64,000 nucleotides of DNA from Tetracladium setigerum (Eukaryota; Ascomycota; Leotiomycetes; Helotiales): contig PZJY01000013.1 in assembly GCA_031472005.1 (NCBI GenBank), forward strand, positions 682,001 to 746,000, in the 5' to 3' direction. A program made the translations under genes and the position numbers. Below, piece by piece: positions 34,848 through 46,649 of the stretch; the first letter of the stretch is position 1, and each line of letters opens with the position of its first letter. Under the pieces are notes generated by a model. The model ran no database searches and was not told the DNA's origin. It saw only the letters and a program-made list of their open reading frames with translations.

Positions 34848-35060
34848 GCACTTGTCAAACACTCTGGGCCTTGACCTCCTCCCACTTCCTCGTCGTCAAA
34901 CACAGGGAAATGTGGAAGGTTCAATCTTTGGCATAGCCCTATTTTTGGTTACAAGAAGAGCGATTCGCTCCCTTTTTGGGGATTGCGACTGCCGATTACT
35001 CACCGCTGCATCTTTTTTGTTCTGTAGATGCAAGAGGTCCATATCTTTCTGGCCTACATT
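34848..35060 (+). repeat. Direct repeat copy 2 of the ~205-bp non-coding element
   Basis: Second copy, same orientation, starting 372 bp downstream of the first and slightly longer (213 bp) because of several small insertions. Divergence is concentrated in the region after the opening block (CTTACCTCC versus CTTGACCTCC, and around the GTCAAAC segment). The central hairpin-forming palindrome is unchanged. Confidence 0.85.
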
Positions 35061-38000
35061 TATTATTACGGTGTTGGAGAGGGTTGTGGAGTGTTGAATG
35101 GGAAGTTTTGGAGGATGGGGTGGTGTGGTGAAGGGGAAGAGGGAGATATCGCGAGTTTTTTTCCATTTGAGGGAGGGGAGCGTAGGATCGTTATTTCAAA
35201 TCTATACCCATATCTATTTCTCCCACCAGAATACATTTCTTCTAACAATTTTTTTTTTTCCCCTCCGTCTTAAGAATTCGCGAGTTCACATTTCTGAACA
35301 CACAAACAAACACACAAACACACACCCCTTTGCGCAAGCCACCCCTCATCTGTGCAGGTGAAATACCGCTGCAGTAGTCCAGGAACCAAAAACCAAATGA
35401 AACTTCCGGTCTTTCATGTCTTCCTTCATGCCATGCCATGTCGGCTGACATACCTACATACTAATCCTATTCCAATGCAATAGTTACTTCACATCTTCTC
35501 AAGTGTAATTTTTTTTTTCATCATAAATCATCCCATGATACCTTCTCCTCGCTTTCTTCCACTCTATTTCCGCATTCAACCAACTATGGTGATCGACAAT
35601 GCCAATCCCAATCTCCTGGTTTCTCGTACCTTGAAATGTGGAAATGTGCTGTGAGTCAATGAAGTTCATGAAGTTCTGTGAGGGTTTCACATTTTGAATC
35701 AAGTCGATTCAATTCAAGATTGGGTTTGGAACAGTTGTGTCTTGAAGATAATGTAAATGTGCTTGGTTATCGCGTTGCATGCAGTGCCGAGAGGTTTTAG
35801 ATTTCGGGCTTGGTGTTTAGTTGGAACCTTGGAAGGTTAGGGGAGTGGTTTTTTTGGGAATTGTTGGTGTTGTTGTTGTTTTGGGGGAAAGGGAGGTTTG
35901 CTTTTGGATCAGGAGGGGTTTTTGTTTGAAATAATTTGATTGGGAGCTACTCTCTGATGGATATTCTTGGACTTTTATTCTGGAATTCATGGTCTGTATT
36001 TCGCACAGGCATGGGCATACTTCCAACTTTCAGGGTAGAAAGACTGATTGTGTGCTACTTGCACCTCATGAGTGCTTCCCATCACAATACCAGGCCAGCT
36101 ACCTATCATCCACATAAACATTATTCGGCTCAGCTGACCACCGCCGTTACCCATTATTGATTCGATGATTCTATGACTCTCCACACTTTTCACACTCTCC
36201 GTTACCAAGACATACACACCAGATTGAGTTTTATTTGCTTTTTTGGAACATATCCAGGAACGAAGCAGCCACGCCGTTAGTTAGTTTAAGATCCAAAGAA
36301 GAAAAAAAAGTGAAGTAAAACAAGCGCTTTGCATTGCATTGCATTTGATGATGTAGTCTACAGGGTGACTTGCAGAGACTTGCAGAGACTTGCAGACTTG
36401 CAGGACATCGGGACGTTTGGTAATGCATCCGCCCGGTATTCGAGTGTTTTTTTTTGGGTATTGTACTGTACCTGACGGAGTTAGTCAGGAACTACGTTGG
36501 GTCCTGCGCGGGCGGTCCGACTTTACTTTGGCGGATGTGACTTGTCAAGTTGACTTTGTTAGGCAAGGTAAAGTATGCGAGGTACGAAAGGTACGCGAGG
36601 GATGGGGGTGAAGAGTCTGTTGCCAAGGAAGGTAGCTAGGTATTTGGGGGTTGAAGTTCTGAGATGTGATGAGTTTTGATACTCTCTGTTTGTGTTAAGT
36701 GGTATATTTTATAAGCGAGGTGGGCGGGTATCTTTCGTAGATGGTATTTGTATTTCCAAGCGAGGTCAGGGTTGGACAACACGATATCGTCGCTAAGCTT
36801 TCTAACTAGGTAGGTACTTGAGGAAAACCAATAGGAAGCTTTCGAGGTGGAATGTTCGTTGGCACTCAGTTACCCAAGGAAACTTGTGGAAGAATATACT
36901 TTCAAAGTTCCCAGCGACGAAATCTTGGGAGGCATGGGCGAGTTGACTGGGATGAGAAGTAGAAAGACAAAGGCGGTATTACTAAATGGTATCTTCAACA
37001 ATAAGACACTGGAAATTGTACATCTGTCTGTGTGAGACTCTGAAATTGAGAAAAAATGAATGCCGAATTGCATGACAGAGACGCAATGAGGAGGTGTGAA
37101 AAATTGTAGACTTACTGTACCTGCAGACTGCAAGTACCCCGTTGAGACATGCCGAAGGGAATACATTGACATGAGACTGACATAGTCTGAAACAAGCTAA
37201 AAGAGGAGTGTAGGTTTCCCAGAACAAGTCTGTGAAAAAGTTTCATCAAACGTGGGGAGAGTAGACACACATTGCTCAGGCCCATGCACCCAGGCACGGC
37301 TTGCTTACTACCTTGCTGCGATTGAATAATCCAAAACTTAAATATCACAAAAGTTAAACACGACAGCAACTCAAATTAACATAATAGGAAACTAAAAAAA
37401 AAACACTGCACAATACAGTAGACTTGATGGAACTGACAGCTCTAAATTGGGTTATTGATTTCGAGATTGTTTACTGCATTGTAACGACAACAACGACAAC
37501 AATCAAGTCGTCGGCCCCTTACTCTGTGGCAAGCAAAGTCGGTCTCCCTTCGCATTGATTCCCTGCACTTGCAGCATGTCTCCTTCGGTCAATTGTCCCT
37601 CGGCTTGCATCAAAAGGCGCATCTCAACCAAACAAAAGTGCCGCCGCGCACCAGCTTGGAGGTTTCCCCCGATTTTTCCGTTTTTTGCTCGGGGGACGAA
37701 GGCAAAGCAGATCCGTACAGATTCGGTGGGTGGTTGATGGTGGTGGTGGTGGCTGAATAGGATCAGGAAGGAGGAATATCTTACGCGGGAGATGGGAGCT
37801 GAAAGGACACATTTAAGAGTTTTCCGAGTTCGGTTATTGGAAGATCATCATTTGACCATTGATAGTCGATAGTCGTTGAAGTGAATGATATAGAGGAGGC
37901 AATATAGTTATATAATAATATAATAAGATGAGGTGAGAAGAGTTGCGTTCCTGAATAACAAAAGTTCTGGGACCCCCCCCCCCGGACATCAACCCTCTTT

Positions 38001-38420
38001 CTCTTCAAATTCCTGCATCTCAGGCCTTCCTCGTTCCCCCAATAATCCCATCCTATCCCCATCCTCATCCTCACCCTCACCTCACTATTTACACTTTGCC
38101 GCTTTCGGCCGACGCAGTTTCCCTATTCGCATCATCCAATTCCAGTCTAATTCCAAGTCCCAAGTCTAATTCCACCAGCAACTCTCGACCACTCTACCCT
38201 GACTCGATCACCACCACCATTACAACAACAACTCCACACAACATCAACATTTAATTGCGCATTCTCTCCTTTACCACTGCGACCAGCATTTCTATTCTCA
38301 ACAGCATCGAGTCGATAACTACCTTACACTGCCAGCCGCGCTATCAATCCCACGCCAATTCGCCCCCAAAGCCAACACAATCGTGATATCACCGAATCGA
38401 AACTTCTGAAACCAGCAACC
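35061..38420. other. Long gene-free region upstream of Rho3
   Basis: About 3.4 kb with no supportable gene on either strand. It contains a CA-rich microsatellite near 35297-35330, a 10-bp tandem repeat at 36367-36404 and a run of 11 C at 37973-37983. The last 400 bp are C/A-rich and typical of a fungal 5' leader (CAAC and ATCAAC runs), so the Rho3 transcript probably starts well upstream of its ATG. Confidence 0.5.
36367..36404. repeat. Short tandem repeat, GACTTGCAGA unit
   Basis: Three to four copies of a 10-bp unit (GACTTGCAGA), the last one shortened. Intergenic, no assigned role. Confidence 0.75.
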
Positions 38421-39314
38421 ATGCCGTGCGGAGTTGGAGGAAACAAATCGACTCAGCGGAAGCTGGTGCTCCTGTACGTTTGATCCAATCTTTGGTGGGC
38501 TGCGCTGGTACATGTGAAAGGGGGGACTGCATCCAATCTGTAGATTGTTGGCAGGCGCTCCTGCGCACGACATCATGACGAGTTGGTGGGTGATGATATG
38601 CGATTCTGGGCTAACAGATATCGCAGTGGTGACGGAGCCTGTGGAAAAACCAGTCTGCTTAATGTCTTCACGAGAGGGTGAGTTGGTATGCGATCTCAGC
38701 TGGGGAATGTAAGGCTAATCGATGCAAAGGTACTTCCCAACTGTCTACGAACCCACGGTCTTTGAAAACTATGTTCACGGTAAGTTCATCACCATCTGCA
38801 GCCTGTTACAGCGAGAAAATGGAAGAGATCTCTCTAATTGATATCTGCAGATATCTACGTTGATGGCGTTCACATCGAACTCTCCCTCTGGGACACAGCC
38901 GGCCAGGAAGAATTTGATCGTCTCCGCTCCCTCTCCTACGACGACACCCATGCAATCATGCTCTGCTTCTCCGTTGACAGCAAAGACTCCCTCGAAAACG
39001 TCGAATCGAAATGGGTTGGGGAGATAGCTGATAATTGTCAAGGCGTCAAGTTGGTTCTCGTAGCATTGAAGTGCGATCTGCGTGAACAAGATGCCGAGGA
39101 GCCAAGCGCAGATGGGCAGCCGAAAGAGAAGAAGGACCTCATCACCTACAACCAGGGTCTTGAAGTAGCGAGGAGAATAAATGCGTTGAGATATTTGGAG
39201 TGTTCAGCAATGAAGAATCGCGGAGTCAACGAGGCTTTCACCGAAGCAGCGAGGGTAGCTCTAAGCGTCAAGCCAGCTGGTGGAAAGGATGAGAGCAAAT
39301 GCAGCGTCATGTAA
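38421..39314 (+). CDS. RHO3: Rho-family small GTPase, Rho3
   Basis: Membrane-anchored GTPase controlling polarised growth and exocytosis; Rho3 is a distinct fungal subfamily. Four exons, 38421-38473, 38627-38677, 38730-38779 and 38851-39314, encode 205 residues. All nucleotide-binding motifs are present: P-loop GDGACGKTS (split over exons 1-2), switch I with YFPTVYEPTVFENY, switch II WDTAGQEEFDRLRSL, CDLRE in the family's usual LKCDLRE context in place of the Ras NKxD, and ECSAM near the C-terminus. A Rho insert-type loop (about residues 130-150, EPSADGQPKEKKD) is present. It ends in a CaaX box, CSVM, for prenylation. The tail is short and less basic than in Rho1. The exon structure and the N-terminal KSTQRKLVLLGDG context match Rho3 orthologues. 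Confidence 0.95.
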
Positions 39315-41096
39315 AAAAGGCTCATTCCATTCAAATCGCAAATTACCACCAGGATCAGGATATACGGGCGGACGCAATCTCGGATCGAACAATCAACTCA
39401 GGCGTTTCGAAGGATGGGAAGCGTTTTTTGGCGACTATACGCAACTACACAACAACATTATAATAATTCTCTACAAGGAGGAAGTCTCGGCTGGGAGGAA
39501 GCCACTTTCAACAAATCGCTGCAACGCAAATCAAAAACCACACGCCCCTTCCTTTTTTCAAACTCAACAAAATTTCTTCCAGCGTCCAAGTTTTCGCCTA
39601 ATCGTTCGTCTTCTTTTTTCTTCCTCCTTCTTCTTTTACATGACGATCAGGCCTGTAGGACTACTACAATGCATATACCCTCCCTTTCGGCGTTGGTTCT
39701 ATCTTCTTCTTTGGCTCCCTTTCTTTTCTCTTTCTCTTACCGTTTCCAAAGGTCGAGTCCTTCGGCCTTTTGTTCCTGTTTTGTAGTTTTCATGCACATA
39801 TTCAAAATAGAGGTGCTGCTGCTTTGTTTGTTTGCTTGGTTGGCTATTGTGGTGGTGATGGTGGAGGAGGAGAGTAGTAGTGGTAGTAAGGTCGTCTGCG
39901 AGGTTGTGTCGACTCTGGATACACTTTTTCCAATTTGCACATCTCCCACCCGCACTCTTTTATGAGTCGTCGGGTCAGGGATTTGGTTTGTGGACGATGG
40001 ATCATGGACTATGGATCGTGAGCGTGGTAGTGATCAGACAGACAGGCAGGCAGGCAGGCAGGCAGAGAGGACGGGGGAGAGTATAAATTAAGGGAGGATT
40101 GGTGAATAAAATCATGAAATGAGCGGCGTGTATGTTACCTATGTTACATACGGTGCGTAATGCGCTGGTATCTGATTATTTGCCGATTTCTGTATTAAAA
40201 AAAATGCAAGCATGGATTTTGAAGTTGATGGAGAGGTATGTGAATTATGTGAAGTGTGTGAGTGGTTTGGCTTTGGGATATTAGCTAAACGGTGTCAGAT
40301 GCTGTTGGGGAGTGGCATTTACGATCCTTGGACACACGCCCGTTTGTGAAGGGAGAAGGCCAGAAGAATAGAAAGAGAATAAGATAAATCACGGCACGTG
40401 TATTCAAATCCGTAGTAAACCTACAGCAAGCCAAGAGATAATCGCGGACTCAAGGCTGAGAAGAATCCGTACTGTACTGGGACACTGTTCAAAACTACTA
40501 CAAACCATTCGGTAAAAAGTTACTGTTCATTGCCCCTCCCCTTCCCCCCTCCCACACATAGAAAAAGAACAGTTCGCTTAGTTCTGAACTGTTTTAATGA
40601 TTCGAATGACCGACACTGTACTGTACCTGGGAATCTGCGTACATGCTGAATATGTATTTCTTGGATTCGCAAAAGAGCGGGCAAGTAGATTTTTACTATT
40701 TTGTGACACAGTACTCCGTAATGATTGAGTTTTGACTAAATCTGTTGAGTAAGTTTGCTGTGTTGTACAGTAACAACTTTTGGGTTTTCTTTTGCTTAAG
40801 TGACCTTCATTTTCCTTTTTTCTGAGTGTTGGCTGACGAAACGAAGGCTCGAGGGTTGCGCATCATAGCAGAGAAGGCATTTCAGGATAAATAGGGACCT
40901 TACATCCGTTAGGTACTTACTTGTACCTTCATAAAAATAAGAGATAAGTTGTTGTTTTCGTCACTTGACGTCACGGCTCACTAAACACTATAGAAGCATT
41001 AGCGTGAACTATTCAACATCAACGATTCATCATCAACGATCCAACATCAACATCAAATCAACTGCTCACACGCCGATCAAACGGCTCTCTCTCAAC
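39315..41096. other. Gene-free region downstream of Rho3
   Basis: About 1.8 kb. The first several hundred bases are probably the Rho3 3' UTR. A CAGG/GGCA microsatellite lies at 40036-40065. No gene seen. Confidence 0.5.
40036..40065. repeat. GGCA tetranucleotide microsatellite
   Basis: Tandem array of CAGA then CAGG units, about seven copies in all, intergenic. Confidence 0.8.
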
Positions 41097-42299
41097 ATGT
41101 CAGACCCCTCGACATGGAGCTTTCCAGGCCCCATGTGCGCAAATATTGTCGAAGAAGGCATAAATTGCCAAAATGAGGCGAAATTAACCTGTACTCGCTG
41201 CCACCTTGTCAAAGTAGGTAGCTCTCACTCTTTCTCACATGCCTGTTCCCACGTACTGCAAAATATTTAACATTTACAGACATGCACTTACAAACATGTA
41301 GTATTGCAGTGCAACTTGTCAAAAGGCCAATTGGCTATTGCACAAACTGGATTGTAGATCCCCTTTGACAATGCAATCGTGGGTTCCAACTTGGGAGAAG
41401 CAAAAATGTTGGTAGAATAATACGTATACAAGTGATTCACTTGAGGCCAAAGGGAGACACTACGGTCCAAGATATACTGCTGTATTCCTGGTTTGATAAT
41501 GTCTAAAGAGCCAGTTCATCAGTGGCCTGGAAGATGGTTATATACACTCAAAAGGGGGTGAGTCACGTGATAGCTGTCTCTGTTCAGCTACCACTGACCA
41601 CCAAAGCGCAACTGAGCGTACCACCACTCCGGTACTGTACAGCATCTGACCACTGGCTACTGAGTACTATTTACAGCTAACGATTCATCTGGAGTGTTAT
41701 TCCAACAAAAAACGAACACCGATTGTGCAGCCTGACATAGCTCCTAAGAACTTTTTTGGTGTGTTGCCAGCGATTGATGTTTCGAAGAATACGAATCGTG
41801 CAGTTGATGAGAATGGGGATATCGATCTTTGCTTTGCTGGTAGGTGACTCCACTGAGTGAGGAATGCCTTTGGGGAGAACCGAGTTGACTTTTGCGTTTG
41901 TGAAATGTAGCGGCGGCGGATCTTCAAAACGTCGTAGAGACAATCATCAATATCCCTAAAACTTTTACGAAAGATGTGCGGATTTTGATTAATGATTCGC
42001 ACCATGAGACGGCTATTCGACATCTTTTGCTTCTATTGATTGCTTTGAGAGCCGAGAGGACAATTGCTCCGGTGATCATGCTACATCTCTGGTATTCCGC
42101 CTACATCCCGGCCGACATGTTGAATATTGTCCAAACTATAGTTTCGCAGTTGCCCAAGCAGACTTCAGTGCACGCGGGACCAAAAAGTTTCATTCAAATG
42201 GACTGGGAGGCTGGCACACGCAAGCAATCGATTCGCACAACGGACAACATTGCATCCCATAGAGGATCTGGAACTAATTTATTTGGTGTATTTGTCTGA
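41097..42299 (+). pseudogene. MYND zinc-finger / DUF4470 gene, apparently broken
   Basis: Exons 41097-41213 and 41302-41411 encode a complete MYND finger: CANIVEEGINC, then CTRC, YCSATCQKANWLLHKLDC (C-C-H-C ligands all present). The downstream DUF4470-like part is open in another piece, from about 41650 to 41839. It is spliced in phase (donor GTAGGT, acceptor ATGTAG) to 41911-42299 and carries GVLPAIDVSKN, then DLQNVVETI and ILINDSHHETAIRHLLLLLI. I found no donor/acceptor pair joining the MYND part to this in frame: an in-frame TAG follows TWEKQKCW, and all candidate acceptors are in the wrong phase. The protein also stops soon after the domain start, whereas related proteins are usually much longer. 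It may be a truncated pseudogene or suffer from another sequencing indel. It converges on the HD gene with 88 bp between stops. Confidence 0.55.
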
Positions 42300-42387
42300 G
42301 AACCGTGAAATGCGTACCGTGAAAATCCACGTGGAAATCCAAGCAGCACACACAAATAATAACTAGATTTCTCGGATTTCCGTTCAT

Positions 42388-43181
42388 CTAGCCGGCTATG
42401 TCAAACTTTTTGAGGGCCCTTTCCACTGTTTCTTGTTCATCTGCCCACCATTCCTTGAATTCAGCCAACCTAAGAGTCCTTTCCCTGGCCAGTTCCGCCC
42501 CTTTCTTCGTCTTCATCATTCCCTCTAGCTTCTCCAATTTGATATCAAAGAGCTCCATGCTATCATCCAATGCTCTTCCACTATTTGCACCCCCATACGT
42601 AAACAGCCTTCCTATTCCGACTGCCCCAATTGCATCTAGGCGATCCGCATCCTGAACTGCGCTCAACTCAGGATACTCAGCAACAAGCCTTTGCACCATT
42701 TCGGTGTTCCGAATCTCATGGCTATAAGAAACAGCATTTACAATAGTTTGCACTTTACGGGCCAGGTCTTCATCAGCGCCAAAAGAGAGAAGGATGTTCT
42801 GGACCATAGTCTCGGAAACATCTCCACGGAAGAAAGAAGAGTTAGCACCTGCTTTTCTGAGGAGTAATAGGAGTAAATACTCCGGAGACATGTCTCGGGA
42901 GCAGGACTGCTAGTAAAATAGAGCATTTTTAATCCGGCTTACTCACCTCCAGGTTTAAGATATTTCTTGTCTCCAATATCGTGCAAAAGTGCTGATAATT
43001 TAACGACGTGAAGATCACATTCTTTTGTGTTGGGTGAAGTCGCGATAGTGAGAGCTAGGCCAAGTACTCGCTGAACATGAGCGTAATCGTGAGAGCCATC
43101 ATATCGATTCATACAGTCCTTGACGTAAGCTGTGACTTGAGACACCAATAAAGCCTGGCTTGACATATTATTCGCAGCCAT
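42388..43181 (-). CDS. HD-domain phosphohydrolase
   Basis: Metal-dependent phosphohydrolase of the HD superfamily (YedJ-like subgroup); the substrate is unknown, possibly a nucleotide. Exons 43181-42947 and 42893-42388, with a short 53-bp intron (donor GTGAGT, acceptor CCCGAG), give 246 residues. The signature residues are visible: SHDYAHVQRV (first His), LSALLHDIGDKKY (His-Asp pair) and VQDADRLDAIGAVGI (last Asp). AVSYSHEIRNTEM and a Trp-rich helical C-terminus also match this subgroup. The acceptor was chosen because it alone reads KPGGDMSPEYL through in frame; a nearby TAG acceptor gives the wrong phase. There is no signal or targeting sequence, so cytosolic. Confidence 0.88.
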
Positions 43182-43977
43182 GATGATGATATGTTCTTGT
43201 ACTTAATTAGCAATCAACAAATATGTTCATCTTAAATAGCTCACAGGGAGTTGTGTCGTGAATTTATCTGTGTGGTGTCGATTTTTCGAGGATTCCGCAG
43301 GTGTATTCTCACGGGATTTGTTGATTGTGGCACTGTAAGGTTAAGTGTTGGTCAGACTCAATTTTAAAAGCGACGTAAATGTAGAGCAGATGTGATGGTA
43401 GAAAGCATACTACCCTACTACTTCTCTGTTTGTGTTGATCTGGACTCGAAAGGTCAAGAGAGTGAAACTCCCTTCATATTACTATAGTGACTAACTTTTG
43501 ACTAATCGAATAGCCGAGCCTTTAGCTCATAGGTTTTACCAGCCCCTGGATGAAACGGAAGAATTCAGATCTACGACTCCGACATCTAACGATATCATCT
43601 TTTAATTCTGTTGGTATCAAATGCGAACAGCCCATAGCTTGACGGAAATTAATATGGCGCAATATCGCAACTTTGCAGGAGCAAATGTCACCAAAGAACC
43701 TCATTTTGCTAGAAGTCCTTGTAAACCTCACCCCACATACCTACATCCCTTGCATATATATTATTGACTTTAAAATGGGACGAAATCCAAACTCTCACTG
43801 CTGAAATTGATTGGTAGGAATACAAATGAAAGAAGCTTGAAAATCAGTTCCTCAAAACACTGAATGTGCCATAGTGACTGGACGGAAACCAAGCTTGAAT
43901 ATTGAGGGTGGTACTACCTACATGGCTCCAATTTCCTTTCTGCATTAAATATACTGATTATAACCACTAATCTAGTG
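43182..43977. other. Gene-free region upstream of the HD gene
   Basis: About 800 bp; the promoter of the HD gene is expected at its left end. Short ORFs only. Confidence 0.45.
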
Positions 43978-44462
43978 CACCCCGTTCGACAAGCCATTGA
44001 CCTTCTTTGCTGCAAGCTTCTACCTGAACAATGCTTCCATTTCCCTTCTGACCGCAATGACCTGTGACTTTTCGATGAATTCTACATCATCCCAGCTTGA
44101 ACGCTAGCCCTTTGCAACATCTCGCTTAAGTACGAGGCTATACGCAAGACTAATTAGAAGGCCAGAAATTGCAAGTGAGTCTTCAGCTAGCATTATCTTC
44201 CCGTACACTATAAACCGCCCTCGCCGTCTAATTTCTCGCCTATTTTAAGATCCTTCTTCGCCGTTGCGACGGTATCAGCTGCGAATGTTTTGCACTGATC
44301 GGTTAGTTCACCTCGCACTATTATGCTGGCAACAGATATACCGAGTTCCAAGCTAACAAGATAATATAGCTTGTACGAAGCGGCAAAACGGCCAGACTTA
44401 TCAGTCTTCACATCATATTGCGCAAAGCAATCCTTTTGATATACTCCTAGGGCTGCTCTTGT
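43978..44462 (-). pseudogene. SAF-domain NAD-dependent oxidoreductase-like pseudogene (C-terminal part)
   Basis: The minus strand carries the C-terminal half of a SAF-domain homoserine-dehydrogenase-like protein. One frame starts ALGVYQKDCFAQYDVKTDKS and continues with YYLVSLELGISVASIIVRGE and ATAKKDLKIGEKLDGEGG. A one-base shift near 44210 changes frame; the second frame continues FIVYGKIMLAEDSLAISGLL and SLVLKRDVAKG, is interrupted by a TAG, and then resumes RSSWDDVEFIEKSQVIAVRR to MEALFR before another TAG. Order and spacing match the family, so this is a relic of a real gene lacking its NAD-binding N-terminus. The TAG in the KG-stop-RSSWDDVE context is consistent with a CAG-to-TAG change, as caused by repeat-induced point mutation. 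Confidence 0.75.
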
Positions 44463-44471
44463 TTACATCTT

Positions 44472-45141
44472 AAACTACGTCGACCGAAATGTACTACCGC
44501 AAGCCCGGATCCAAGGTCTCGAGGAAGACATCGGTCTCAAGGGTCCTCTCCACCCACAACCTCCCCAATCATTCGATATAATCAAAATCTCAAGCTTGGG
44601 CGACACGCAATATCTCAGCACGGAAATCTTCTCCATTCTCCCTGATTTGTTGAAATCGACTCTCACAAACAGCAGCAGCAGCACACTAATTGTATTCCAG
44701 CCCACCATTCTCGGATTCTACCTCGACGCCGTCGCTATTATGTGCAGAAGTCTGCCCGAGGCCCCACTCGACCAACATCAAATGATGCTGCACGATATCA
44801 TCGGCCATTTCCAAGTCGATTCTGATAAATCAATCAAGAATCTAACCATAAATAACATGGAATGGGATTTCTGGGGTCTGATTCGGCGTGCAACGCAGGT
44901 GTATCGCATGAGGAATTCATTGTGGGAGTTTTATAGAGAGAATTCGAAGATGAAGTCTTTAGAGAAGGCGAGTGGTGTGGTGATGAGAAGGGAGAATAAG
45001 ATAACGGATATTTGGCCGATGATGGTTGCACATGGGGTTAATGTGGGTTTGGTTGACGGGGTGGGATGGGACGGGGTGGAGGAGATGTTAGCTGAGGGGT
45101 CGGTGGGTTGGGAAAGGTGGGTTGAGTGGATTAAAAAGTAG
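44472..45141 (+). pseudogene. Chimeric ORF: MFS transporter fragment fused to unknown sequence
   Basis: An open frame without a usable ATG near its start begins with LNYVDRNVLPQARIQGLEED. This is the segment after the first helix of an allantoate-permease-type MFS transporter (family form: NYLDRN...ARVQG). After GLKG the transporter similarity ends and the same frame runs on for about 195 codons into unrelated sequence (DIIKISSLGDTQYLSTEIFS to the end WERWVEWIKK) that I do not recognise. The downstream part has good coding character and may be a truncated native gene whose 5' end was lost. The junction sits directly beside the SAF pseudogene, so three unrelated pieces meet within about 100 bp. 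Confidence 0.5.
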
Positions 45142-45677
45142 GAAAATCAGGTATTTTTTCTATTGCTTTGGATATTTAGTATTTTGATAGGTCTTGATTC
45201 GAGGTTACGTGGAGGTAGGGACTGAAAACTGATGCTGTTTATCAACGTTTTTGTTGCATTTCTAAGCGAGCAATTCTCCTTCCAGGCGGGAAAAGTGCCG
45301 CCACATTAAACAACAAAAAGAAGAAGAAGAGGAAGAGTCAAGGCTGCGCCATAAAAGTTTACACATTATATATCACCTGAGATCTACTCGACAATGAAGA
45401 TGTAAAATATACGTTCAACTGACCGAATTACTCGATCAAAAATATTTCAAGTATTAAAACACGGTATTTCTCCTTACTTTCCGAGACCCTTATATCAGGA
45501 ATACGAACGAAAAATAAGGATTAACGGCAGAATAGATTTATCATACACACTAAAGTAAAAATAAAACTCGTCCCTCCTATCCATCCATGGCTTAGAACTC
45601 CAAACCCCCAATATCCAAACATCAACCCCCTCCTGAAAGAACAAAGAACACCAAACACCTACGTACTATACATGCCA
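45142..45677. other. Intergenic region
   Basis: 536 bp between the chimeric ORF and the YbjQ-type gene stop (convergent). AT-rich, nothing recognised. Confidence 0.5.
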
Positions 45678-46649
45678 TCAAGCTGACTCTCCCATCCCAT
45701 CATCATCCTCACCAACTCCAGCTGCCGCTCCTGCACCTTCCTTCTTTAGTTTCATTCCCTCACTCTCATCGCCTTCCTCAATTTTCTCAATGATACAAGC
45801 TGTGCCATAAGCACAAACCTGGGCAAAAGCATGCATCTAAATTTATTCCCCCATAGTTAGTCAAAATGCCAGCAAAATGAAAAAGAAAAAGAAAATAAAA
45901 GGAAACAATAAAGACGTTAGACGTGTTTCTCGAAAAGTCGATACCACCACTTCCGCACACACTCTCTCGGCTCTGAATACCTACTTTCCCCTTTCTTTCT
46001 CACTTCCACAACTACTATCCCAATCCCAATTTCTCCCCCCCACTCCTCTCCGAAAAATCTCTCTTCCAAGAAAAACTCCAAAAACCAAAGCCCCCAGAAA
46101 CCAAAACCCTAAAAGCAAAAAAAAAAAAAGAGAACTCACCCCACAATCAAACCTTAAAGCCACAACCGCATTTCCCCTCTCCCCAAACACTCCCCGACCA
46201 ACCTCTCCACTGAAGCATTCCTAGCACCATACATCAAACTAGTGATGTATCGAATCTCTCCGCCAATCGCGGAACGAAAGAACGCTGCTACATCTACTCC
46301 CCAGTTGCGGCTACGGACTGTGATGCCGTAGACTGTGCCGAGGACGGTGACGATGCGGTAGCCGGGGATGTTCTGTGGGGAGGGTGTTAGAGAGAGATTT
46401 GGGGATTGGGGTTGGAGGGGGATTTTGGAGGGGGCTTTTGGGAATTGAGGTTTGGGGGTTTGGGATTTGGGTTTCGAGGGGATGTGAGAAGGGGAGGCAA
46501 GAAATAGGGAACGAGGGACGAACGTTCATGGTTGTTGTTATGACACCGTTTGTATCGACGAAGCAGCTAAGAGGGAAATCTTCTTCGAGGTTGGGGTTGG
46601 GAGTTGAAGTGGAAGGGGCTGTTTGGGAAGATTTGGAATGGGGAGCCAT
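45678..46649 (-). CDS. YbjQ/UPF0145 (heavy-metal-binding-like) family protein, one base out of frame
   Basis: Three exons: 46649-46524, 46372-46140 and 45836-45678. The exons contain the full domain: NIPGYRIVTVLGTVYGITVR, then SAIGGEIRYITSLMYGARNA, GNAVVALRFDCG and FAQVCAYGTACIIEKIEEG. YbjQ proteins form pentameric rings and are called heavy-metal binding from sequence only; cellular role unknown. Exon 2 is 233 nt and breaks frame at a run of four G (plus-strand CCCC, 46192-46195), between VERLVG and FGERGNAVVAL. With one added base the three exons total 173 codons exactly. The C-terminal tail is Glu/Asp/Gly-rich. The second intron is long (303 bp) and starts with GTGAGTTCTC and a run of 13 T. 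Confidence 0.85.

Noticed and set aside
34476..35060. Duplicated element as a spliceosomal snRNA, 5S rRNA or protein-coding repeat
   Set aside because: None of the conserved snRNA or 5S sequence signatures are present, and indels between copies break any shared reading frame.
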